This document shows positions 34,172 to 48,032 of a stretch of DNA of 64,000 bases, piece after piece. Origin of the DNA: Epiperipatus broadwayi (Eukaryota > Onychophora > Udeonychophora > Euonychophora > Peripatidae); contig JAQFVV010006648.1 in assembly GCA_028023455.1 (NCBI GenBank), positions 62,001 through 126,000 of the forward strand, read 5' to 3'. Position 1 is the stretch's first letter. The number at the start of each line of letters is the position of its first letter. The notes beneath the pieces are model-generated. The model had not been told where the DNA came from. It did no database searches and saw only the letters and a list, made by a program, of their open reading frames with translations. The position numbers and the translations under genes are program-made.

Positions 34172-35125
34172 ATTTTGGTGCCAAAAATGGGAGTACTGAA
34201 AGGAATAAAAGAGAAAAATGATAAGCTTACATTAAATAAAAAGGTGGATTACATTGAATAAAAAGGAAGCTTACATTGAATAAAAAGGTGGCAACAAGGC
34301 AAAAGTTTCAGATCCAGAGGAGTATATTGAATAAGGATATAATTGTAGGGTTATAAGAAATATATTGATTGATAGGAGTGGATATAAGAAAGTTAGTAAT
34401 AAAAATAAAAGAAAGAGTAAGAAATGGATTTCTATTCTATATTCAAAGGAGTTATATAAAATTCTGAATGATAGGATAAGAAAAAATGAATAAGAAGATA
34501 GGTATAGAATGAAAAAATAGTAAATCTTTAAAAAAATTAGAGAAATGTAAAAATGAGAAATGTTAGGAATGATGAGATAGGAACAGTTTATAAAATTATA
34601 TGTAAGGGATATATGATGGCATATATAAGTCAGTCAATGAAAAATAATATAGAAAGTGGGAAGAAATATGACAGAGCAATAAAAAGGAGAGATATTAAGT
34701 CAAGACTATTTACCCATTTTTTTTTTTAGAAACAGTGCATGTTAGGAAATGTGAAGACAGTATTGAAGTGATAAAATATTGTAGAAATTATAAAGAAAGG
34801 AGAGTGTATGAGACAATGGATATACAAGAAAATAAAGAGAAGTGTATGAATTTAGTACAAGGCTCAATAAAGTTGGGAAGAAAATGGTCATTAAATAAAA
34901 ATTGGAAAGTATAAACACATTTTTTAGGTTTGAGATTGGTCAATAGAGGGAGTGCTAAGATGATATGGTAATCATGGAATATATAGAATTAACATAACAT
35001 CTTGACAAGGTTCAATTTTAAACGAAAGTCGATTACATAAATAGATGAAAATAAATATATGATTAAAATATAGTTGTCTATTAAGTTGATTATGTTTACA
35101 TATTCAATTCAGCAAGAAAGTATAT
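34172..35125 (+). pseudogene. Penelope-like element relic 2, right copy
   Basis: This is the plus-strand partner of the left copy. It contains the same linker (isolated SKELYKILN-type residues near 34440) and GIY-YIG region (about 34570-34720: IGTVYKIICKGYMMAYISQS, then SRLFTH). Here the second Cys of CxxC is Tyr, and the Gly of YIG is Ser, so the domain is dead. Arms match from 34172 to about 35125 against 34092 down to about 33175, with a spacer of about 80 bp. The head-to-head layout is a 1.95-kb palindrome. Confidence 0.72.
34997..35040 (+). other. Hammerhead-like relic near the end of Penelope relic 2, right copy
   Basis: This corresponds to 33262-33300 on the other arm. A consensus of the two would have a 5-bp helix II (GTTCA/TGAAC) directly before CGAAAGTC. 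The CTGANGA block is not intact in either copy. Confidence 0.33.
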
Positions 35126-38386
<3,261 letters not shown>

Positions 38387-38636
38387 CAAATGTCTAGAAC
38401 TATTTAAGAGTAGTATTATTTAATAATGATATCTTGGATGAATATAAAAGATTTAAGGCAATATCAACCTGTACTGATATGAGACAAACTCATGAGCTTT
38501 ATAAGAAGATGCTAAATTCATTAAGGATAATTATTCAATTGCTATTAGTGACTGTGTTTAACTGTTGCATGAATTTTAACTACCAAATCATTTATATAAT
38601 AATAATTATAAACTTAAATGTACAAACATAAATTTT

Positions 38637-39290
38637 AATAAACTAAAGATCAGCTTTTCAAGCTAATTCACATGCGCTTTATGAATCTTAATAATAAATG
38701 AATACTTTCACTTCCAACACAAGATAAAGTTTTTGCAAAAGAATAAAATGAATCCACCTATTCTTTCATCCCAAACGCTTAAGTATGGGCAAATCTTGAG
38801 CACTGGAAATGAAAGTGTGAAGATAAACCAATCACTTTAAATTACTTTTTACCATGTCTGAACGAATGATGCCTGCAAAATTTTTCTAGAATTTATGATA
38901 CGTCATTCTTAAATGAAACTAAACATATGTAAATGACACATTTATTTTATATAGTGCGATGTTTATGAATTGTAATAAACTCAAGATCAGCTTTTCATGC
39001 TAATTCACATGCATTTTATGAATCTTAATAATAAATGAATACTTTCACTTCCAACACAAGATAAAGTCTTTGCAAAAGAATAGAATGAATCCACTTATTC
39101 TTTCAACCCAAACGCTTAAGTATGGGCAAATCTTAAGCACTGGAAATGAAAGCGTGAAGATAAACCACTTTAAATTACTTTTTATTCATTTATTAAGATT
39201 CATAAAGCGCATGTGAATTAGCTTGAAAAGCTGATCTTTAGTTTATTACAATTTATAAACATTGCGCTATATAAAATATATGTCTCATAA
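38637..39290. repeat. ~345-bp unit in tandem, followed by an inverted fragment
   Basis: Unit 1 (38637-38975) and partial unit 2 (about 38978-39182) are direct copies (gatcagcttttca(a/t)gctaattcacatg...). From about 39186 to 39290 an inverted piece of the same unit follows (gcgcatgtgaattagcttgaaaagctgatc). A diverged copy is at 63506-63860. There is no ORF. Direct plus inverted units resemble the other foldback families here. Confidence 0.8.
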
Positions 39291-39628
39291 ACATAAATTT
39301 TATAAAATCCACTTTAATTAAAACGAAAATAACTCTTAATATTGATATGTTGTAAGCTATTTTGACAAAATTTTTATATGTAATATACTGCAAAACTGAA
39401 ATAAATGATTTTATATTTGAACACATATATTATACCAAATTAAAATATGTATTTTTAGTAAGCCTTATTTTTAGCCATAGACTTAGATATCTAATTAATC
39501 CAAATGCATATTGAAAGACATTGACATGGGATTTTTTTCAGTGTCAGCAACCATATGTTTAAAATGTACTATAACATTCAGGAAAGTGGTGAATTTGGTA
39601 ATATTTCTGAACATTCAGGATTAAAACA

Positions 39629-39790
39629 GGCAAAACTCACTACACGTATTGCCACACACAGCAAGCTATAGTAATCAATGGATGCCAGTAGGCTTGTGCA
39701 TAAAATCCCCATCTAGTGCCTACTCATCTCATTTTGCCTGTTTTAACAACAGTTATACACAAGCATAAGAAGTGGTGGTCATGTGATGTT
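39629..39790. repeat. Family 2 hammerhead-element fragment
   Basis: This matches the outer part of 26811-26920 (atcaatggatgccag, gcttgtgcataaaatccc, ctagtgcctactcat) and then turns back with ttttgcctgtttt...catgtgatgttta. The ribozyme part is missing. Confidence 0.65.
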
Positions 39791-40333
39791 TATTGGCTTA
39801 AACATTCAGGATTATTAAAAATTCTCTGATTTGCAATTGATTGATGAAATTTTTGAGCACCGAAGTTACATTGAATGAAGATGAAGATTTATTTGACCAA
39901 ATCTTGATCTCTATTTGACAGAATAAGATAATAACAAAAATAGTTTCAACAATAAAATATAATTTATTAACATAAAATCATAACATAATATAGCTGTGTT
40001 AATTAGATAAAAATCCCTCCATCATTTGGTAAATAAAAATTGATATAGTTCTTAACTGTTGTGTACAATTAACTGAAAAAATATTTAAATCTATTATTTA
40101 TCTGATTAGTATTATGTAATGATTTACCTGGATTTTAAACTTGTGAATGTACATTTTGATGCCTACTAGATTATTTTTAGCCCTTGAAAATCTGAACTAT
40201 GACTACATTGAATCAAAATTGTAAGCTATAGATAGTTTTTTTCTTAGTGATGAAAGTTTATTCATAAAAAAAAAAATACAAATACAGTTAGAAAAAGGTT
40301 TATAAGGGAGTGATTATGTGGTAAATTGACATT
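39791..40333. other. AT-rich DNA, nothing recognised
   Basis: No gene or repeat was recognised. Confidence 0.55.
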
Positions 40334-41123
40334 TCAGGAGCAACATGGTAAGAGGGGAAGGATACATGTAAAAAGGGAATGGGAAGTGGAAAGGGTATGT
40401 AGTCCAGGCCAGTCCAAGATGCATGTCTTCATTGAGCAAGCACTGCATTGGTCACTAACATTTAAATGATTGAGTGCTATGACAGAGGCTGAGAGGATGA
40501 GAGTTGGAGGATTGCCCAAGTGTCTGTGAGGAGTGGAGGTAGGGCTAGTTTGGTATCTCTGGTTTTGAGAGAGTGAATTAGATCCAATAGTTTTTGGTTC
40601 ACTGAGTGTACTCTCTGGTTAAAAATAATATCACATCAGAGCAACCAGAATACATAGATGATGAAAACTACAGTCTAGTGGTTGCAAAGACCCCTATTTC
40701 TATGGATTCTTGGAGGTTGAAGATGGTGTTCCAGTGTGAGGAAAGGCAGGAGATGATGACATGTCTCACTTTGAGCAGAAAGGGACATTTAAGTAGGTAT
40801 TGCTGGAGGCTTTCATTGTCAGTTTTACAGAGCTGGCATAGGGGAGAGATCTTGGTGAAACCTCTACAGTTGACCAAAAATTGATTTGTGGGAAGGGAAT
40901 GAAGGTTGATTTTAAAAAGGAAATCAAGGAATTTTGACCACCTTTTGAATTTGAAGATTAATTGAGCATTGGAAAGTTTGAGGAATATAGGGGAGACAAT
41001 GGAGAAGTCTGCGGTCTGATTGAAAACCTCCAAGTACTTTAGTTTGCCACTGATGGATGGTATAACAAAGCCAGCCTTTTGTAGGATAGCTATAGATAGT
41101 TGTTGCAAATCATTATGAAACAC
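40334..41123 (-). pseudogene. C-terminal fragment of a non-LTR retrotransposon protein
   Basis: Frame 41123-40668 (151 aa) includes a stretch of Phe, Lys and Trp (FKRWSKFLDFLFKINLHSLPT), then a zinc-finger-like PLCQLCKTDNESLQQYLLKCPFL. The C-terminal cysteine block of many non-LTR reverse transcriptases reads CxxC...ESxxHxLLxCP. Here the His is replaced by Gln, so the finger is broken. Reading continues in other frames to about 40334. The region is less AT-rich than its neighbours. The reverse transcriptase core is not present. Confidence 0.6.
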
Positions 41124-42147
41124 ACACTTAATGTAAATGGTTCTCTCATACTTTCTATTTAATCTGTAGGATAAATATTAAAATAGCTATTTTATCTATA
41201 GGATAAATATTAAAATGGCATATGAGTATGATCTAACTGTTATATGTATTATAAATATTAAAGATATAATATTATTTAAAGTGCATCTCCTGAATAATAA
41301 TGTGCAATTATCTAACTCAGCTAGTTTCTAAGCATTTGAATAGTAAACAAATTCTCACGTGGTGTAACAAATGTTCTCTTCTAATGCAAAACTATCAATA
41401 ATTTATAATCTAATTTTTTTATGGTAAATTATAAATATGATCTTTGCAATACTTTGTTTTTTTTTTATATTCAGGATGGAAATGTTTACATTTTTTTAAC
41501 ATTGCATGATTATTTTACCCAATTACATATTTAAAGTTGGTACATTGGCACTACTCTGGTATACACCATGCATAAAAATTATTGCTTATATTCATCTCTG
41601 AAAATGCATATAAATAAGGCTTGCATGGGTATTATTTACTTCCCATACAATTTAAGAAGAATTTAAAAAATACTCATTCATTGATTATTATGCAACATTT
41701 AATTTATGCTCCTCCTGGGCATACAAGAAGTACAGTAAATTGCTATATTATATCCCATTCTATCCATTATTGTTTTATTAGATCATCTTTATAGTAAAAC
41801 TTTTCTTTCTTTATTAAATATATAAACTATAAGCAAAACTGTTTTATTCAAATATGACTCATTGAATTAATCATTCATAAAAAAAAAAAATATTTTGTAT
41901 TAGCTATTCCAAATATTTAACCCTATGTGTATATAGTATTTGTTTTTTCACATCCAAAGTTGGTTTAAAATGCTATAAGCTGTTTAGTCTGTTATAAATA
42001 ATAAGCATGTTTTAAAGAACACACACAATAAAGTAAACTTGTGATGTGATGTACTGTGACTTCTCCTTAAATGGAGTCAGGAATCTCTCAGCAGCTATGC
42101 CCAGAGAAACCTGTTAGCCACTTTACCTTTCTTTTCCATTGTCCACC
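41124..42147. other. AT-rich DNA, nothing recognised
   Basis: A short duplication of 'aggataaatattaaaat' occurs at 41168-41215. No gene was seen. The last part (about 42045-42147) is probably the 3' flank of the neighbouring retrotransposon fragment. Confidence 0.5.
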
Positions 42148-42640
42148 CTAAGTTTTCTCATAATCTGCTCCATCCCATTTCCACAACATAATCTTTGTCA
42201 ACTCCATGACCTTCATATCTAAATCCCCCTTATTTTTTCCCAAACCTAGCATAAAAACCAATAACTCACTTTCTGTATAATCACTTTGTTCATATTTAAC
42301 ATTCCATAACTTCATTATTTGTACCCTTTCTGCTTCCAAACCTTTACATTGACGTAACAAATGCCTAATATTTTCTATGCCTTCTTTACACAACTTGCAG
42401 ACTAAATCACCCATATTTTTCCATTTACATGTATATTCCCTTGTTGCTAAAGATCCCGTTTGAGCCTTAAACAATAAACTACTTTCCTTACTATTATCAT
42501 AAATTAACTCACACCCAATGTTCCGTTTACTTCTATATATATTTAAACTCGTTTTACTCTCTATACTAGTTCTCCATCTCTCCAACTCTCTATTCTTTAT
42601 TAATGCATCTATTCTTCTATCCCACTCCTTCCCACTACAA
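42148..42640 (-). pseudogene. C-terminal fragment of a second non-LTR retrotransposon protein
   Basis: The frame is open from about 42640 (no start codon) to the stop at 42148. It ends a reverse transcriptase polyprotein: SSLLFKAQTGSLATREY, then the cysteine block LVCKLCKEGIENIRHLLRQCKGLE with a CxxC-x8-H-x4-C pattern, which is intact here. The tail (LWKWDGADYEKT) is the natural C-terminus. It differs from the fragment at 40334-41123, so two families are represented. The 5' end is cut where a family 2 hammerhead-element fragment begins (about 42650). Confidence 0.7.
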
Positions 42641-42649
42641 CAGTCAACA

Positions 42650-42800
42650 GTACAAACTTCCCATACAGTTGTGCCACCCAGTGCAGTCTTTAGTAATTAA
42701 TGGATGCAATAAGTTTTGTGTATAAAAATTCCTATCTATTGCCCTACTCTCCAATATCCCCATACTAATTTCTAGTTTGTGGCTTTTATTAGTAATCATG
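42650..42800 (-). repeat. Family 2 element fragment with a decayed hammerhead
   Basis: This aligns with 26820-26960. On the minus strand the ribozyme region reads CTAATAA instead of CTGATGA, then agccacaaact, GAAA, ATTAGTA and TGGGGATATTGG. The core is mutated, so this copy should not cleave. Confidence 0.65.
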
Positions 42801-43689
42801 TGATGTTTTAAATTAGTTAAATTGAATAAATTTCATTATTTGGTTTAATACTTTCTGCTTACATAAATTATTAGTTTTAATATAATACATAATGCATATT
42901 TGAATCACCATCAAATGCAAAAATTCATGTGTTTATTTACCAGAACAGTTAATTACATATGCAATTTAAAATTCATTTGACTATATTTTAAAATGTGTAT
43001 GACTTGTAAAAAAGTATATCATCAGTGTGCATCTTATCTTGGCTTAGTTTGATTGGGGGGGGGGGGTATCATATAGCTAAAATGTACATCCTTTGTATAG
43101 GATGTAAATAAAATACCCAATATTTATTAAAGCAAGCAAATCAAATAACAAACAGTATAAAAAATATTAGGTGGTCATTTAGATGGAAATAAAATAAAAT
43201 TAAAAGAGAAAAGTCCTTGATTACTGTCCTATTTAATCTGTAGGTATATTTGATGATAATGCATCGAATATTATTTTTCCTAATTTTGGCTGATAATTAT
43301 CTTGCTATCAAATGCTTTGCTGAAATGTTCTATTAGTTTCAGCACATACGAAAAAATATTGCTAAATAATGAAGCATAATTTTGAAGTAGCTGTTCCGTT
43401 GATAGGTGTATTTAATGAATATAAATAAATAGCAAGATGTAATTTGGAAATTATCCTGATAATTTCATAGATTATTTAAATGCGGTTTTGTATTTAGTGA
43501 TTTAAAATATACAAATGTTTAATTTACTATTATTGACATTGGATTTAACACTGAATATATTCAAGCTTTCACTTTATTCAAGATTTATTTATATTTATTG
43601 TATTATTATAATCAAATGATTTAAAAATAAGATTTTTAATTCTAAGGCAGTATGTAATTTGTTTATATTTAATGTTTGTTATATATGTA
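42801..43689. other. AT-rich DNA, nothing recognised
   Basis: There is a poly(G) run at about 43055-43067. No gene was seen. Confidence 0.5.
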
Positions 43690-44060
43690 AGTAGAGGGAT
43701 TTGAACTTAGAATATACATCTTTTTCACACGCGTATGGTCATGTGAATCAATTTCTTGAGAAGGAATGGAGGACAAATAGACTGAAAAATCCTGAGTTCA
43801 TATCTTTTTTGCATGTGTGTGGTCATATTGCTTGCTTGACATAGAGTGGAGTACAAATAGACTAAAAAATTCTGAGTTCAAATCCCTCTAATTGTATATA
43901 TACTCAGAATTTTTCAGTCCATTCATCCTCCACTCCATCTCAAGCAACTGATATATATTTTTCACATGTGTGTAGTCATGTTCATCAGCTGCTTGAGATG
44001 GAGTGGAGGATGAGTAGACTGAAGAATCCTGAGTTTAAATCCCTGTATTTACATATACTA
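43690..44060. repeat. Cluster of family A foldback units
   Basis: At least four copies of the family A unit lie here in mixed orientation. Each contains 'catgtgtgtggtcat', 'cttgagatggagtggaggA' and 'gaaaaatcctgagttcaaatccct' variants. On the minus strand around 44000-43955 one copy reads CTGATGA (43994-43988 area), a 5-bp hairpin ACATG/CATGT and GAAA. No clear cleavage triplet follows, so it is only a possible hammerhead. Confidence 0.65.
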
Positions 44061-44269
44061 GTAAGATTTTTGTATTTTCTATCCATTTAAATTTTTTTAT
44101 TTTATTTATGTAACAATGATAGGCTTAATTTCTTGATAAAGCATTTCCCACAGAATGAAAGAACAGCATTAGAATGTTCTAGCATAATTTTAGTTCTTAT
44201 ATTAATAAATTATGTTTGTAATAACTGAAACACAGGCTTATTATATACCTGTGTCTATATATGTAATAT

Positions 44270-44764
44270 ATAGGGTATATGTAATATATAGGGTATATGA
44301 GCACAGACATTCACACCACTCTATCTCATAACACTGATACACTTGAACCCATATATGTTGAAAAGAATAATCACCAATATACGTTTTCATACTAAACCAG
44401 CAGTCATCATTTGGTCCAGATTACTATCTCCACACATATATGCTATAAGTGCTCAGGTATATATTAAGATAGCCAACCTTCATACTTTAATGGACAGGGT
44501 TCAATCCACTCCAACTCTTCAACCGTCCATCCAATTGAAAATCTAATGATGAAATGCTCAAAGGCCACCCTGAGGCTGAGATTCTTGTCACACCCATGTT
44601 GACCCAAGGTCAATCTGGACCAACTGATGATTGCTGGTTTAGTATGAAATACGTATATTGGTGATTATTTATTTTTTCGATATATATGGGTTCAAGTGTA
44701 TCAGTGTTATGAGAGAGAGTGGTGGGTGGTGTGAATGTCTGTGCTCATATATCCTATATATTAA
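44270..44764. mobile_element. Palindromic hammerhead element, family 3, copy 1
   Basis: Arms 44270-44428 and 44602-44764 are inverted copies (tatatgagcacagacattcac... and its reverse). The 170-bp centre has a B-box-like gggttcaatccact at 44488-44501. The right arm has an intact ribozyme. In the left arm, on the minus strand (44410-44404), the core is ATGATGA, a substitution of the essential first C. Confidence 0.75.
44612..44666 (+). ncRNA. Type I hammerhead ribozyme, family 3
   Basis: Outer helix I is AATC 44612-44615 with GATT 44663-44666. A 3-nt bulge, TGG, follows. Inner helix I is ACCAA 44619-44623 with TTGGT 44658-44662. The core CTGATGA is at 44624-44630. Helix II is TGCT 44632-44635 with AGTA 44641-44644 (one G-U). 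GAAA is at 44646-44649. Helix III is within ATACGTAT 44649-44656. The cleavage triplet ATA gives cleavage after 44657. Helix I pairs are kept by compensating changes in the copies at 45655-45715 and 46138-46185. The weak point is a T-T mismatch at the base of helix II. Confidence 0.7.
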
Positions 44765-45482
44765 ATTATGTTTGGTAAATGGTAGTAGTAATTTAACAAG
44801 ATTTTTGTAAGAGATTTTAACAAATAATAATCAAGAATTAAAATCTTAACTTTAAATCATTCAGGAGATTTGAATGATTGTCTCTCAATCTTCAAATATT
44901 AATTTTAAAGATTTATTTCACTAACAGATAATGTATGAGATTAGCATTTTTTTTTTCAAGAATAAAAAGAAATTATCAAGAAAATCTAAAATAACTTTAA
45001 ATATTAAATTCTACATTTTAAATATATTTTTTCCAAGTCTTTTGCAATAATCTGTAGAAATATTCTTAAGAGAAAAAAAAATATTTTTTTTCTATTGTTC
45101 ATGTCATTAAAGTAGGACTCTAAGAGCTATCAAACCCATGTCCTGTGATAAAGTTTAAAACATTAAAATATATAAGAATATAATATTTGAATAAATATTT
45201 TATTTGTTCTTAAAATAATGTATTACTTGTTATACAAAAGTCATCAAATTTGGTTTCATTTTAGTTTCTTATTAATTAATTTTTAAAAAAGTGGTTTAGA
45301 TTTAAATATTTTTATTTTGTAAAGATGCACATACAGAAAAGTACTTTCATGCATATGTTTTCATTAGTTAATGATATATTTTCTATAGTGTGTGTGTTGT
45401 GTAATTTGTCTAATTCCCTGCTAATATTTATTTGAAATAGTTAACTTTATCTGAAGTAATCATTAGACTATAGATTATCCAT

Positions 45483-46300
45483 TTAATGAATAATATTTCT
45501 CCATTTAATGAATAATATTTCTGTAGTGTAATTTTCACTACTTCACTTTTATCCAAGGTAGGGACTGGTTTCTATCCACTTTTAACACCTTATGGAGGGA
45601 TGTAATCATAAACATATGACCTAGACATGTGAAAAAGTTGTATGATCTCCAAGATGCATTCTGGGTCAATTGATAATTGCTTGTTCAGCACAAAATGTGC
45701 ATCTTGGCGGATCATACCCCTCTTCACAAGATGTTAGAAGTAGATAGAAACCAGTCCTTATCTTAGATAATAAGAGTGACATAGTGAAAATTACACTACA
45801 TAAATATTATTCATCAAATGAATGATCTCAGTCTAATGAATGACTAACAATTACTAATATATTTCTATCAAATTGTTTGTGTCAAAGTTATGATTACACC
45901 CCTCCACAAGATGTTAAATTGGATGATAAGAGTGACATGGTGAAAATTACACTACAGAAATATTATTCATTAAATGAATAATCTCTAGTCTCATGAATGA
46001 CTAACAATTATTAATATATTTTTATCGAATTGTTTGTATCAAAGTTGTGACAGCAGTAAGTTTGAAGCATCAATTAAACTGTAATAAATCCCTTTCTATA
46101 TATACTGAACAATGGTAGAGATATGTGTAAAAGAATGTGATTGGGCCAACTGATAAGTGCTGGTTGAGAATGAAATGTGCATTTTGGGGATCATATATCT
46201 GGTCATATGTTTATGATTACATCGATACACAAGGTTTTAAAAGAGGATAGAAAACAGTCCCTATCTTGGGGGAGAATTATATACAGAAATATTATTCATT
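45483..46300. mobile_element. Family 3 foldback elements, cluster
   Basis: A palindrome (arms about 45497-45660 and 45690-45822) shares 'ggtagggactggtttctatc' and 'tttcactacttcac' type sequence with its reverse. It is followed by a direct partial copy (45895-46080) and another piece (46138-46300). The ribozyme positions are damaged: at 45668-45700 the blocks read TTGATAA and CAAAA, and at 46150-46175 CTGATAA and GAAA. Helix I pairing is nevertheless preserved in both. Confidence 0.65.
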
Positions 46301-47870
46301 AAATAAATAAGATATCTCTTTTAATTCTTTAATTCCAATTCCACATATGCTTTTTTCTTACTTATTTTAAATTGTGGGAATTATTTTTTTAATATTATTG
46401 TTGTTTTGAGTATGAGTATTAAAAATTATGTTCATAAAATGGTAAAAATACTTGACCATTTCAATATATATATATATATTGTAAACCATCCACTCGCCCC
46501 TTCAACTACCCATCGTGCCGAACCCGCTGCGGCACTCAAAATTGTAACCGTAAATTGTGTGGTCCCAACTACAGAAACGCAAATGCACTAAGAATCGTAA
46601 CTTCTATCACTGATCAATTCCCGTTGCACATTGTCAGCTATTAAGAGCTGTATCCAAAAGCATATCATGCTATCTATTTTATGCACGAAAGACCACAATC
46701 AACATCTGGGGCAACTTACCACAGACCAAACTAATGATTTAACATAAACTTTTTATGTTTTAATTTGATCGCAGCCAGGGTGTACCGCGAAGAACTACCA
46801 TAGTATTATGATAAAATACTTTAATCAAATTATAAGTGTAATGTTATTATTTTCAAACCTTAATTTGCGATTTTTTATTGTATGAGACCCAATGGCCGAC
46901 CATGTACAAGATGGCATAATTTATGGAATTACATAAGATTATGAATTTTTAAACCATCTATATGATTTCTAATACAAATGCTAGTCTAGGTAAGGCTTTG
47001 CAATAAATAAACATAAATACTTGGGTTCTTTTTTTATTATAGTTTACTATATCATTGAGACTCTTATTATATTGACAAATGACAATTTAAAAACGTTAAG
47101 TAAATATATTCAATCATGTTATTATTTGGTAAATCTGTTTACAAGTTTAATAATTAATTTATATTGTATACTAGAATCAACTACGCAAAGCCAAAATGAT
47201 GGAAAAGGTAAATGGGATTTTATTGTACCTTACACATCATAAACTACCAAAGACGAAAAGCATCTAAATGATTTCTCAAAAATATCAATAAACTCTTATA
47301 TCATGTTGACGATAGTATGTATTTCAATGTGTGCTCTACCCAAGGTTTATGATTTCTGATTTTACAAATGACACATAGCAACGGCACAGTAAGTTTAATT
47401 ATAAATCAACTTTTATTTACAAAATTATGAATAATAAGTAATTAATTCCAATGTTATAATTAAAGACATAAATAAACAAATAAAATAAATAAATTATAAT
47501 TCCATCGACTTTCTTCAATAACATCTCATAGGTACAGTTTTTAAGAACCTATGGAAGTTTGTAGCCAGAAATGATGCAATCTTGTTAAAAAGTCTCTCGA
47601 AAAACAATTACCCAGAGGACCCCTTAGATAAAATAAAAGATTACGATTTTGTAATAATAAAATAAACCCATTAGTGGAAATTTTGTCCATGCTATCATTC
47701 GAGAAACTGATAACAAAATTGCATTGTTTCAAAAAAGTCTTACTAGATAAAATATCCGGTCAAATGAGTCCAGTCGAACCTTAAATGCTTAAACCGCCTC
47801 AGGTACAGCAGTAGTTGCAAAGTTACATCTTCAAAATAAAAGTATAAATACTGCTGGATTTGAATCCACA
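46301..47870. other. AT-rich DNA, nothing recognised
   Basis: The patch 46485-46800 is GC-richer, with several CpG sites and no recognisable coding match. The frames at 46406-46591, 47021-47242 and 47541-47732 look like chance frames. Confidence 0.45.
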
Positions 47871-48032
47871 AGAGGAGAAGACCATTAAATTATTATGTTG
47901 CTATACATATTCCACACCAGTTTTGATTCTCACTCAATGTGCAACAAGTAAGAGAGGAGACCATTAATTTATTATGTTGATATATATATATTCCATGCCA
48001 GTTTTGATTCTCACTCAATGTGCAGTGAGTAG
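47871..48032. repeat. ~81-bp tandem duplication
   Basis: Units 47871-47951 and 47952-48032 share agaggaga(ag)accattaa, ttattatgttg and cagttttgattctcactcaa. Confidence 0.85.

Noticed and set aside
43690-46300. CRISPR-like array of repeats
   Set aside because: Repeats are long, variable in orientation and spacing, and are foldback transposons in a eukaryotic context.
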